From: an uncultured Clostridia bacterium
Lineage (GTDB): Bacteria; Bacillota; Clostridia; Monoglobales; Monoglobaceae
Assembly (NCBI GenBank): GCA_945878965.1
Contig: CAMCUJ010000026.1
Location: 1 to 10,852 of the forward strand
Reading direction: 5' to 3'
DNA: 10,852 nucleotides
Shown here: one piece after another, positions 1 through 6,358 of the stretch
Layout of the letters: every line of letters starts with the position of its first letter
Position numbering within the stretch: position 1 is the stretch's first letter
The notes under the pieces: model-generated
The model's input: the letters and a program-made list of their open reading frames with translations, nothing else
Told to the model about the DNA's origin: nothing
The model's database searches: none
Made by a program: the position numbers and the translations under genes

Positions 1-1
1 G

Positions 2-250
2 GTCAGAAATGCCGGCTTTGAGCCTGTGGTTGTTGCAACCAAGCTTGACAAGCTTAAGAAATCTCAGATAGATGGAAATTTAACTGTTATATACAATGAG
101 CTTGAGCTTGATGAAGATTCGGTTCTCATACCGTTTTCGGCAGAGAAAAGGAACGGTAAGGACGAGCTTACAGAGCTTATTAATGAAATCTATGAGGAAT
201 TTATGGATAGTGACCGCGGTCGCTTTTGCACGGCAACGTTGTTGCCGTAA
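2..250 (+). CDS. engB: EngB/YihA/YsxC ribosome-assembly GTPase, C-terminal fragment
   Basis: This is the last 82 residues of a small Ras-like GTPase; the start lies left of the window. The base-recognition motif G4 (TKLD, fragment residues 13-16, followed by KLKKSQ) and the G5 motif (FSA, residues 45-47, then a GKDEL helix start) match the EngB/YsxC family. EngB binds GTP and helps mature the large ribosomal subunit in the cytoplasm. The family identification rests on the TKxDKLxxSQ spacing and the final helix; the G1-G3 motifs are outside the window. The C-terminus is odd. After EEFMDS the frame enters a hairpin-rich repeat at base 212 and picks up about 12 residues (DRGRFCTATLLP) before the stop at 248-250. 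These residues are not expected in the family and look like translated repeat DNA. A different GTPase of the same superfamily is possible but less likely. Confidence 0.85.
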   Translation, partial: VRNAGFEPVVVATKLDKLKKSQIDGNLTVIYNELELDEDSVLIPFSAEKRNGKDELTELINEIYEEFMDSDRGRFCTATLLP

Positions 251-347
251 TAATGCAGTCCTGGTCGGCTAACGCCTACAGGCGTAAAAGCGAAGGACAG
301 CGAAGCGGAATAAAAAGTTTGCTCAAGCTTTTCAAAGCTTGCGGAGT

Positions 348-373
348 TTGAGGCAGAGCCTCAAGGTTTTTTT
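348..373 (+). terminator. Rho-independent terminator-like hairpin after engB
   Basis: A perfect 7-bp stem, TTGAGGC/GCCTCAA, has an AGA loop. It is followed by GG and seven T residues (367-373). It lies about 100 nt after the engB stop, inside the hairpin mosaic, and reads as an intrinsic terminator on the + strand. The next stem, 372-387, starts in the same T tract. A second hairpin, 400-414, is also followed by a T-rich run (416-425) and could act as a backup. The two-base GG gap before the T tract and the modest stem length lower certainty. Confidence 0.5.
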
Positions 374-517
374 CGGCGATAGCCGAACTGTTACGAAACT
401 GTTACGAAGTAACAATTTTTCTTTTGGTTCTTTTCTTTGCGTCTTAGCGCAAAAAGAAAAGAACGGCGACAGCGACCGCTGTCGCACGGTGACCATAAAT
501 GAACGTAAAGCTTTAGT

Positions 518-526
518 TGTTATAAT
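518..526 (+). promoter_or_regulatory. Putative extended -10 promoter for the FAH-family gene
   Basis: TGTTATAAT contains a perfect TATAAT (521-526) preceded by TG with a one-base spacer, the extended -10 pattern. No good -35 hexamer sits 16-18 bases upstream (AATGAA is at 498-503), which extended -10 promoters can tolerate. Transcription would start near 533 and give a leader of about 75 nt before the start at 609. It lies near the right end of the hairpin mosaic, downstream of the terminator-like stems, so it is well placed to restart transcription for the FAH gene and possibly the genes after it. Confidence 0.5.
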
Positions 527-608
527 CCGGCAGGACGACCTTTTGCAGCCGCCTGTGCGGAAAACACTTTTACGGCAACACTTTAACAAAGAGGTGAATA
601 ATAAAATT

Positions 609-1373
609 ATGAAAATTGCAAGATTTATAATAGATGGTGAGAATGATGAAAGATACGGCTGTATTGAGGATAATACAATAAAGCTTATTGACGGTGATAT
701 TTTCGGAGAATTCAGTATAAGCGGAAAATGCGTAAATATTGATGATGTAAAGCTTGTTGCACCGTGCAGACCTACAAAGATTGTGGCAGTCGGACTTAAT
801 TATGCCGACCATGCCAACGAAATGGGCGATGAGATACCTGAGTTTCCGGCATTGTTTTTAAAGCCTGATACAGCGGTTATCGGGCCTTTGGATAATATAA
901 TCTATCCTCCTATGTCAAACAGGGTTGATTATGAAGCCGAGCTTGCTATAGTTATTAAGAAAACCGCTGAGAATATTTCAAAGGAGGAGGCCTTGGATTA
1001 TGTCTTAGGCTATACCTGTTTAAATGATGTTACTGCCCGTGACCTTCAGAAAAAGGATCCGCAGTGGATGAGAGCTAAAAGCTTTAATACATTTGCACCA
1101 ATCGGACCGGTTATTGAAACGGAGCTTGACCCCAATAACCTTGATATAAAGCTATATCTTAATTCCGAGCTTAAGCAAAATTCAAACACAAGCAACTTCA
1201 TTTTTAAGCCGGATTACCTTATCAGCGAAATTTCAAAAATAATGACGCTTAAGCCGGGGGATATTATAACTACGGGAACTCCGTCGGGAATAGGTGAGAT
1301 GAAAGACGGGGATACGGTCGAAATAGAAATTGAGGGTATAGGAATTCTTAAAAATACCGTAAAAAGATATTAA
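609..1373 (+). CDS. Fumarylacetoacetate hydrolase (FAH) family protein
   Basis: The 254-residue protein has the compact FAH fold typical of bacterial acylpyruvate hydrolases, oxaloacetate decarboxylases and hydratase/isomerases. Seen in the sequence: the GLNYADHANE segment (62-71) with the lid His68 and Glu71; the acidic metal ligands in YEAEL (Glu109, Glu111) and Asp140 in CLNDVTARD; Lys157 in RAKSFNTF; and the C-terminal TTGTPSGIG loop (221-229). These residues bind a divalent metal and the 2-oxo acid substrate in this family. The substrate cannot be told from the sequence; FAHD1-like acylpyruvate hydrolysis or oxaloacetate decarboxylation is the best guess. The start at 609 has an AGAGGTGA site at 590-597 and matches the usual family N-terminus. 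The same frame stays open back to 339, but those 90 codons lie in repeat DNA and I reject them. Next is hisS, 98 nt downstream with no T-rich terminator. Confidence 0.88.
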   Translation: MKIARFIIDGENDERYGCIEDNTIKLIDGDIFGEFSISGKCVNIDDVKLVAPCRPTKIVAVGLNYADHANEMGDEIPEFPALFLKPDTAVIGPLDNIIYPPMSNRVDYEAELAIVIKKTAENISKEEALDYVLGYTCLNDVTARDLQKKDPQWMRAKSFNTFAPIGPVIETELDPNNLDIKLYLNSELKQNSNTSNFIFKPDYLISEISKIMTLKPGDIITTGTPSGIGEMKDGDTVEIEIEGIGILKNTVKRY

Positions 1374-1391
1374 GAGTAATTCTGCTATTTC

Positions 1392-1404
1392 AAATTTGCT
1401 TTGC
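1392..1404 (+). repeat. 13-base sequence shared by two intergenic gaps (copy 1)
   Basis: AAATTTGCTTTGC is present here, between the FAH gene and hisS, and again at 4562-4574, right after aspS. Both copies follow a stop codon: 18 bases after the FAH stop and 3 bases after the aspS stop. Only this copy continues into a stem-loop (GCAAAT at 1406-1411). It could be a remnant of a dispersed repeat or a processing site; no function is evident. Confidence 0.35.
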
Positions 1405-1411
1405 GGCAAAT
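1394..1411. other. Short intergenic stem-loop between the FAH gene and hisS
   Basis: ATTTGC (1394-1399) and GCAAAT (1406-1411) form a 6-bp stem with a 6-base loop. There is no T tract after it, so it does not look like a terminator and read-through into hisS is likely. The remaining part of this 98-base gap shows an AGAAAGG ribosome site (1455-1461) before hisS, no convincing promoter, and no T-box elements. Confidence 0.35.
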
Positions 1412-1471
1412 GGGAATAACCTTGTGCAGATTTATTCTGATGTGTGAAAAAAGCAGAAAGGCTGTGAAAAG

Positions 1472-2731
1472 ATGATAACCAAGATAAGAGGAACTGAAGA
1501 TATATTGCCAAACGACTGCGGTTTATGGAGATATGTTGAGGAAACCGCAAGAGAGCTTTGCCGTGTGTTCGGCTACGGCGAGATACGTACTCCTGTTTTT
1601 GAGAATACGGAGCTTTTTAACCGTGGAGTCGGAGATACTACGGACGTCGTTCAGAAGGAGATGTATACATTTCTTGATAAGGGCGGAAGAAGTATGACTC
1701 TTAAGCCTGAGGGAACAGCAACGCTGGTAAGAAGCTACATAGAAAATTCGCTTTATGCAAATCCTCAGCCGACAAAGCTGTATTATATAATTCCGTGCTT
1801 CAGATATGAAAAGCCGGAGGCAGGACGTCTGCGTGAATTTCATCAGTTCGGAATAGAGTGCTTTGGTGCGGAAACCGCAAAGACTGATGCTGAAATTATT
1901 GCACTTGCCATGACGTTTTTAGACAGACTCGGAATTAAGAATTTAAAGCTTAACATAAATAATATAGGCTGTCCAAAGTGCCGTGCGGAGTATAACAAAA
2001 AATTAGTCGAGTATTTTTCAAGGTTTAAGGACAGGCTTTGTACTACCTGCCTTGGCAGACTTGAGAAAAATCCTATGCGAATAATTGACTGTAAATCCGA
2101 GGTGTGCAGCGGTATTGCAGAGAATGCGCCGAGAATGCTTGATTACCTTTGCGAGGATTGCAGCAAGCATTTTGAAGAAACAAAATTAAATCTTGATAAT
2201 TTAAGCATTGACTATACAATAAATCCGAACATAGTAAGAGGACTTGACTATTATACAAAGACGGTGTTTGAGATTATAGCCGATATAGACGGTTCATCGC
2301 TTACGGTTTGCGGCGGCGGACGTTATAACGGACTTGTAGAGCAGCTTGGCGGAAAACCGACCGAGGGAATAGGCTTTGCGGCAGGACTTGAGCGTCTTAT
2401 TATGATTATGAAGAGTCAGGGAATTATGCCTGTGGCTCTTGAAAATGCTCCCGAAATTTTCATAGGAACTATCGGAAAGGATGCGGAGCAGTTTGCACAA
2501 AGATTGGTTTACGATTTAAGAATTAACGGAATTTATGTGGAGAACGATTTGCTTTTAAGAAGTGTTAAGGCACAGATGAAATATGCAAATAAGATTAATG
2601 CAAAATACAGTATGATTTTAGGAGATGACGAGGTTAAGGAAAACACAGCGTCACTTAAGAATATGGAAAGCGGTGAAGAGGTTCAGATTGAGCTTTCTGC
2701 CGAAAAAATTATCGAAAGCTTAAAAAAGTAG
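1472..2731 (+). CDS. hisS: Histidyl-tRNA synthetase
   Basis: This class II synthetase attaches histidine to tRNA-His in the cytoplasm. The 419-residue length is normal. Visible motifs: class II motif 2 at 110-129 (FRYEKPEAGRLREFHQ); the HisRS-specific histidine A motif RGLDYYTKTVFE (256-267); the second one, GGGRYNGL (281-288); motif 3 GFAAGLERLIMIM (301-313); and the C-terminal anticodon-binding domain from about 326. The insertion domain between motif 2 and the HisA motif carries eight cysteines in four pairs (167/170, 190/193, 207/212, 227/230), which could bind metal. The ATG has AGAAAGG 10 bases upstream. The stop TAG (2729-2731) overlaps the ribosome-binding site of aspS, so the two are translationally close. 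The upstream gap is 98 nt and has no T-box leader. Confidence 0.97.
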   Translation: MITKIRGTEDILPNDCGLWRYVEETARELCRVFGYGEIRTPVFENTELFNRGVGDTTDVVQKEMYTFLDKGGRSMTLKPEGTATLVRSYIENSLYANPQPTKLYYIIPCFRYEKPEAGRLREFHQFGIECFGAETAKTDAEIIALAMTFLDRLGIKNLKLNINNIGCPKCRAEYNKKLVEYFSRFKDRLCTTCLGRLEKNPMRIIDCKSEVCSGIAENAPRMLDYLCEDCSKHFEETKLNLDNLSIDYTINPNIVRGLDYYTKTVFEIIADIDGSSLTVCGGGRYNGLVEQLGGKPTEGIGFAAGLERLIMIMKSQGIMPVALENAPEIFIGTIGKDAEQFAQRLVYDLRINGIYVENDLLLRSVKAQMKYANKINAKYSMILGDDEVKENTASLKNMESGEEVQIELSAEKIIESLKK

Positions 2732-2746
2732 GAGGTTACACTAATA

Positions 2747-4558
2747 ATGGAAACAATGCAGGGATTAAAGAGAACGGATATGTGCGGAGCACTTACTGCC
2801 GACGATAACGGCAGAGAGGTTGTGCTTTGCGGCTGGGTCGCAAGAAACAGAAAGCTTGGCGGAGTAAACTTTGTTACACTTCGTGACAGAGAGGGAATAG
2901 TTCAGGTTGTATTTAACGATATGACTGACAGAGCAGTTTTTGAGAAGGCTGAAAAGCTTAAGAGTGAATATGTTATTGCCGTAAAGGGTAAGGTTTCTCT
3001 AAGAACTCCGGAAAATATAAATAAGGATATGAAAACCGGCGAGATAGAGGTATTTGCAACAGAGCTCAGAATTCTTAACGAGGCTGAAACTACACCGTTT
3101 TACATTGAAGAAAACATAGATACAAATGATGCTTTAAGACTTAAGTACCGTTATCTTGACTTAAGACGTCCTGATATGCAGAGAAATCTAATGCTTCGTC
3201 ATAAAGTTACCAAGATTGCGAGAGATTATTTTGATAACAACGGATTTTTGGAGATAGATACTCCGATACTTACAAAGAGTACGCCGGAGGGTGCAAGAGA
3301 TTATCTTGTACCGAGCCGTGTTCACCCGGGAAAGTTCTATGCACTTCCTCAGTCACCTCAGCTTTACAAGCAGCTTTTAATGCTTTCGGGCTATGACAGA
3401 TATTTTCAGATAGCTAAGTGCTTCAGAGATGAGGACTTAAGAGCGGACAGACAGCCGGAGTTTACTCAGATAGATATGGAGCTTTCATTTATAGATATAG
3501 ATACAATTATTGAGATAAATGAAGGATTTATAAAGAAAGTGTTCAAGGAAGCACTTGACATTGATGTTCAGACACCGTTTATAAGACTTCCGTATCAGGA
3601 GGCTATGGACAGATTCGGTTCGGATAAGCCGGACACAAGATTTGAGATGGAGTTTGTAGACATTTCCGAGGCTGTTAAGGACTGCGGCTTTAAGGTATTT
3701 TCAGAGCCTGTCCGAAACGGCGGAAGTGTAAGATGTATTGTGGCAAAGGGACTTGCCTCAAAGCTTACACGAAAGACACTTGATTCGCTTACCGAGTATG
3801 TAAAGACCTACAGAGCAAAGGGAATGGCTTGGATTGTGCTTGAAGAAGGAAATTTACGTTCACAGATTACAAAGTTTTTAACTGAGGACGAGGTAAATAA
3901 CATAATCAAAATGAGCGGAGCGGAAACAGGAGATGGTATACTTATAGTTGCCGATAAGAATGACGTTGTGTATGATGCACTCGGAAATCTTCGTCTTGAG
4001 GTTGCAAGAAGATTTGACCTTATAGATAAGAGTAAGTTTAATTTCCTATGGGTAACTGAATTTCCGCTGTTTGAATATTCAGAGGAAGAAAACAGATATG
4101 TTTCAAAGCATCACCCGTTTACGGCACCTATGGACGAGGACGTGGAGCTTCTTGAAACTGATAAGGCTAAGGCAAGAGCTAAGGCTTATGATATAATTTT
4201 AAACGGAACGGAGATAGGCGGAGGAAGTCTAAGAATATATAATGCAGATTTGCAGCAGAAGATGTTTGAGGCTCTTGGCTTTACAAAGGAAGAGGCTTGG
4301 GACAGATTCGGATTCTTAATGGAGGCATTTAAGTATGGTACACCTCCTCACGGAGGACTTGCTTACGGCCTTGACAGACTTGTAATGATTATGGCAGGCT
4401 GTGATTCAATTCGTGACGTTATAGCGTTCCCGAAGGTACAGACAGCGTCCGAGCTTATGGTAAATTCGCCTGACTTTGTTGAAAAAAAGCAGCTTGATGA
4501 GCTTTCGATTAAGACTGATGTTAAGGAAAAGAAGGAAACAGAGAAAACAGAGGAATAA
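2747..4558 (+). CDS. aspS: Aspartyl-tRNA synthetase (bacterial type)
   Basis: This 603-residue class II synthetase charges tRNA-Asp. Domains in order: N-terminal OB-fold anticodon-binding domain (about 1-112, CGWVARNRKLGG at 28-39); catalytic core with the PQSPQLYKQ flipping-loop region (201-209) and motif 2 FRDEDLRADRQPEFTQ (226-241); the bacterial GAD insertion (about 290-420); and motif 3 GLAYGLDRLVMIMAG (537-551). It ends with a charged Lys/Glu-rich tail (about 590-603). The Leu at residue 37 (RKLGG) sits where non-discriminating bacterial AspRS usually has His, so I infer the tRNA-Asp-specific form. This is a weak inference, since one position does not decide it. AGGAGG at 2730-2735 overlaps the hisS stop, with ATG 11 bases after it. 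hisS-aspS is a conserved Firmicutes pair. Confidence 0.97.
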   Translation: METMQGLKRTDMCGALTADDNGREVVLCGWVARNRKLGGVNFVTLRDREGIVQVVFNDMTDRAVFEKAEKLKSEYVIAVKGKVSLRTPENINKDMKTGEIEVFATELRILNEAETTPFYIEENIDTNDALRLKYRYLDLRRPDMQRNLMLRHKVTKIARDYFDNNGFLEIDTPILTKSTPEGARDYLVPSRVHPGKFYALPQSPQLYKQLLMLSGYDRYFQIAKCFRDEDLRADRQPEFTQIDMELSFIDIDTIIEINEGFIKKVFKEALDIDVQTPFIRLPYQEAMDRFGSDKPDTRFEMEFVDISEAVKDCGFKVFSEPVRNGGSVRCIVAKGLASKLTRKTLDSLTEYVKTYRAKGMAWIVLEEGNLRSQITKFLTEDEVNNIIKMSGAETGDGILIVADKNDVVYDALGNLRLEVARRFDLIDKSKFNFLWVTEFPLFEYSEEENRYVSKHHPFTAPMDEDVELLETDKAKARAKAYDIILNGTEIGGGSLRIYNADLQQKMFEALGFTKEEAWDRFGFLMEAFKYGTPPHGGLAYGLDRLVMIMAGCDSIRDVIAFPKVQTASELMVNSPDFVEKKQLDELSIKTDVKEKKETEKTEE

Positions 4559-4561
4559 TTT

Positions 4562-4574
4562 AAATTTGCTTTGC
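4562..4574 (+). repeat. 13-base sequence shared by two intergenic gaps (copy 2)
   Basis: This is the second copy of AAATTTGCTTTGC, in the 56-base gap between aspS and the ABC ATPase gene. Here it is followed by ACGGGTGGAAA rather than GGCAAAT, so the hairpin of copy 1 is not conserved. Confidence 0.35.
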
Positions 4575-4594
4575 ACGGGTGGAAATATTAATCA

Positions 4595-4602
4595 AGAAAG
4601 GA
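4595..4602 (+). promoter_or_regulatory. Ribosome-binding site that sets the ABC ATPase start
   Basis: AGAAAGGA lies 12 bases before ATG 4615. The frame is also open from a GTG at 4579, but that codon has no such site before it and would place this purine run inside the coding region. The N-terminus MIEVKNLTKRYDG from 4615 is the standard beginning of an ABC ATPase. The run GAAAGGACT (4596-4604) recurs before tyrS (9274-9282). Confidence 0.6.
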
Positions 4603-4614
4603 CTTATATTAATA

Positions 4615-5616
4615 ATGATTGAGGTTAAAAATCTTACTAAGCGTTATGACGGACATATTGCGGTAAATGATATCTCATTTAAGATTGAAAAGGGTGAGAT
4701 AGTTGGCTTTTTAGGTCCGAACGGTGCAGGTAAATCAACTACTATGAATATGCTTACCGGATATATTTCAAGCACTGACGGCAGTGTATTTATTGACGGC
4801 TTTGACATACTTGAAAGTCCTAAGGAGGCAAAATCGAAAATCGGATATCTTCCGGAAATTCCACCGCTTTATATTGATATGCGGATTACAGAATATCTTA
4901 ATTTTGTCTATGAGCTTAAAAATGCGGATTGCGGTGATAAAAAACAGCATATCGAAAAAATTATGAATATAACGGGAATTATGAATGTTAAAAACAGGCT
5001 TATAAAGAATCTTTCAAAGGGATATAAGCAGAGAGTGGGTCTTGCACAGGCACTTATCGGAAATCCTGAGGTATTGATTCTTGATGAGCCTACCGTGGGA
5101 CTTGACCCAAATCAGATTGTGGAGATAAGAAACGTTATTAAGCAGCTTGGAAAAGAGCATACTATTATATTAAGTTCACACATTTTGTCTGAGATTAGTG
5201 CGGTATGCTCAAGAGTTATTATAATTAATAACGGAAAAATTATAGCCGAGGATACGCCCGAGAACCTTGCCAAAAAATATGGCTCTGAAAATAAGCTGTA
5301 TGTCAGAATTGACGGAGATGAAAATAAGGTTAATGAGGTTATGTCCGAAATATCTTCAATTGAAAGCTATGAGCTTTCAAATTCGGGTACCGATATTTTG
5401 GCAGAGGTAACTGTAAAGAAGGGAATTGATGCACGAAAGGAAATTGCACACAGCCTTCTTGATGCAGATCTCAGCCTTATTGAGCTCAGAGAAAAGGAAG
5501 TAACTCTTGAGGATATTTTCAGAAAGCTTACAAAGCGTGATAACAGCGTGGTTAAGAATATACTTGAAACAGAGAAAGCGGCAAAGGAGGAAGAAAAAAA
5601 TGAAAGCGATATTTAA
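4615..5616 (+). CDS. ABC transporter ATP-binding protein, GldA-like
   Basis: This is the cytoplasmic ATPase of an ABC-2 type exporter. The 333 residues show Walker A GPNGAGKST (34-42), a Q-loop region GYLPEIPPLY (77-86) with Glu in place of the usual Gln as in many ABC-2 ATPases, signature LSKGYKQR (133-140), Walker B VLILDEP (153-159) with the catalytic Glu, a D-loop GLDP (162-165), and the switch His189 in SSHIL. The ATPase core ends near 225. A C-terminal extension of about 100 residues follows, as in GldA/NosF/CcmA-like proteins, and ends in a charged tail. The permease gene starts inside its last codons, with a 17-nt overlap, so the two should be made in step. The partner genes (permease, GldG-like, DUF4340) point to the gliding-type transporter family. 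The substrate is unknown, and a role in gliding is not implied. Confidence 0.92.
   Translation: MIEVKNLTKRYDGHIAVNDISFKIEKGEIVGFLGPNGAGKSTTMNMLTGYISSTDGSVFIDGFDILESPKEAKSKIGYLPEIPPLYIDMRITEYLNFVYELKNADCGDKKQHIEKIMNITGIMNVKNRLIKNLSKGYKQRVGLAQALIGNPEVLILDEPTVGLDPNQIVEIRNVIKQLGKEHTIILSSHILSEISAVCSRVIIINNGKIIAEDTPENLAKKYGSENKLYVRIDGDENKVNEVMSEISSIESYELSNSGTDILAEVTVKKGIDARKEIAHSLLDADLSLIELREKEVTLEDIFRKLTKRDNSVVKNILETEKAAKEEEKNESDI
5583..5590 (+). promoter_or_regulatory. Ribosome-binding site of the permease gene, inside the ATPase gene
   Basis: AAAGGAGG is a strong Shine-Dalgarno site 9 bases before ATG 5600. It is embedded in the Lys/Glu-rich tail codons of the ATPase gene. It decides the permease start over the upstream open frame beginning at 5507. 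Confidence 0.75.
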
Positions 5617-6304
5617 ACGTGAATTCAAAAATTTCTTTATTACTCCGATAGGCTATATATTTATTGGATTTTTTATGCTTATGGCTGCAATAATGTTCGT
5701 TATGAATGTAATGGAGCCTCAGATTGCTGACCTTTCGGGATTTTTCGCATCTCTTTCGGTGGTTCTTGTGGTGCTTGTTCCGATACTTACAATGCGTCTT
5801 TTGGCTGAAGAAAAGCGAAACAAAACCGACCAGCTTTTGTTTACCGCTCCGGTTACGATGACAGAAATAGTCCTTGGCAAATTCTTTGCGACAGCTGCAA
5901 TTTACGGCTTGGTTTTGGTTTGCACATGGATATTTCCTATTATTATGATGATAGTAAGCGAACCTGTTGTCGGAATTATGATATCTCAGTATGTGGGATT
6001 TTTTCTTCTTGGCTTGGTTTTCATATCTATCGGACTTTATATTTCGGCTCTTACCGAAAATCAGATAATTTCGGCTATCGCTTCATTCGGTATTCTGCTT
6101 GTCTTAGTGCTTCTTGACAGCTTTGCCGCAAATATAAGTATTCCGATTGTTGCAAATATTGTATCATGGTTATCTATAACTGCAAGATTTGAGGATTTCT
6201 TTATAGGAATTCTTAATCCGGCGGTAATAATTTATTATTTGAGTATTACAGCGTTGTTTGTTTACTTTACAATTCAGACGCTTGAAAAGAGAAGATTTAT
6301 ATAG
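5600..6304 (+). CDS. ABC-2 type transporter permease, GldF-like
   Basis: This 234-residue integral membrane protein is the membrane half of the exporter. Six hydrophobic segments can be read at about 15-37, 45-64, 89-112, 122-148, 153-175 and 205-226. A short amphipathic N-terminus (MKAIFKREFKNFF) precedes them. The cytoplasmic loop after segment 2, TMRLLAEEKRNKTDQLLFTAP (about 64-84), is the characteristic ABC-2/GldF/NosY stretch thought to contact the ATPase. The ITARFEDFFIGIL segment before the last helix is also typical. It starts 17 nt before the ATPase stop and ends 54 nt before the GldG-like gene. That gap is AT-rich with no clear promoter or terminator. The helix count is by eye from hydrophobicity. 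Confidence 0.88.
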   Translation: MKAIFKREFKNFFITPIGYIFIGFFMLMAAIMFVMNVMEPQIADLSGFFASLSVVLVVLVPILTMRLLAEEKRNKTDQLLFTAPVTMTEIVLGKFFATAAIYGLVLVCTWIFPIIMMIVSEPVVGIMISQYVGFFLLGLVFISIGLYISALTENQIISAIASFGILLVLVLLDSFAANISIPIVANIVSWLSITARFEDFFIGILNPAVIIYYLSITALFVYFTIQTLEKRRFI

Positions 6305-6347
6305 AATCTTGTTTTTGACTAAATATTGAATATTAAATTTAAAGGTT

Positions 6348-6353
6348 AGGTGA
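6348..6353 (+). promoter_or_regulatory. Ribosome-binding site that sets a GTG start for the GldG-like gene
   Basis: AGGTGA lies 5 bases before GTG 6359 and matches the 3' end of 16S rRNA well. The alternative GTG at 6350 lies within this site, which rules it out. No in-frame ATG or TTG is closer to the site. Confidence 0.55.
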
Positions 6354-6358
6354 TAATT

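Larger units (their letters stand above)
209..579. repeat. Modular intergenic element built of short inverted repeats
   Basis: Almost all of the engB-FAH gap is made of consecutive perfect or near-perfect palindromes. Arm pairs are: 209-215/218-224 (one G-T pair, around GACCGCGGTC); 230-237/241-248 (ACGGCAAC/GTTGCCGT); 272-277/280-285 (ACGCCT/AGGCGT); 324-331/334-341 (CAAGCTTT/AAAGCTTG); 348-354/358-364 (TTGAGGC/GCCTCAA); 372-377/382-387 (TTCGGC/GCCGAA); 400-405/409-414 (TGTTAC/GTAACA); 427-441/448-464 (15 bp with a two-A bulge); 466-474/477-485 (GCGACAGCG/CGCTGTCGC). A 10-base unit, CTGTTACGAA, is directly repeated at 388-397 and 399-408. Edge modules recur: GACCGCGGTCGC at 212-223 and GACCGCTGTCGC at 474-485 differ by one base. 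CTTTT plus ACGGCAAC occurs at 223-237 (with GC inserted) and at 567-579. The stretch has open frames on both strands but no coding character. The boundaries are my estimate. The dispersed nature is inferred from its form, not shown within this window. Confidence 0.75.

Noticed and set aside
332..589. 85-residue open frame on the minus strand
   Set aside because: It lies wholly in the palindromic element, is rich in Arg/Lys/Ser with no domain, and has no ribosome site. It is the reverse reading of repeat DNA.
4569..4583. GCACGGGTGGAAATA resembling a T-box antiterminator core
   Set aside because: It lacks the ACCGCG half, has no leader stem I and no terminator, and precedes a transporter gene.
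4768..4966. 60-residue frames on both strands inside the ABC ATPase gene
   Set aside because: They are shadows of a well-supported gene whose Walker A to signature region spans them.
5507..5599. Upstream extension of the permease frame
   Set aside because: It overlaps the ATPase gene and gives a Lys/Arg-rich stretch unlike the family. ATG 5600 has a strong AAAGGAGG site.
6305..6358. Possible promoter (TTGTTT ... TATTAA) before the GldG-like gene
   Set aside because: Both hexamers match the consensus poorly and the gap is simply AT-rich. Operon read-through explains expression.
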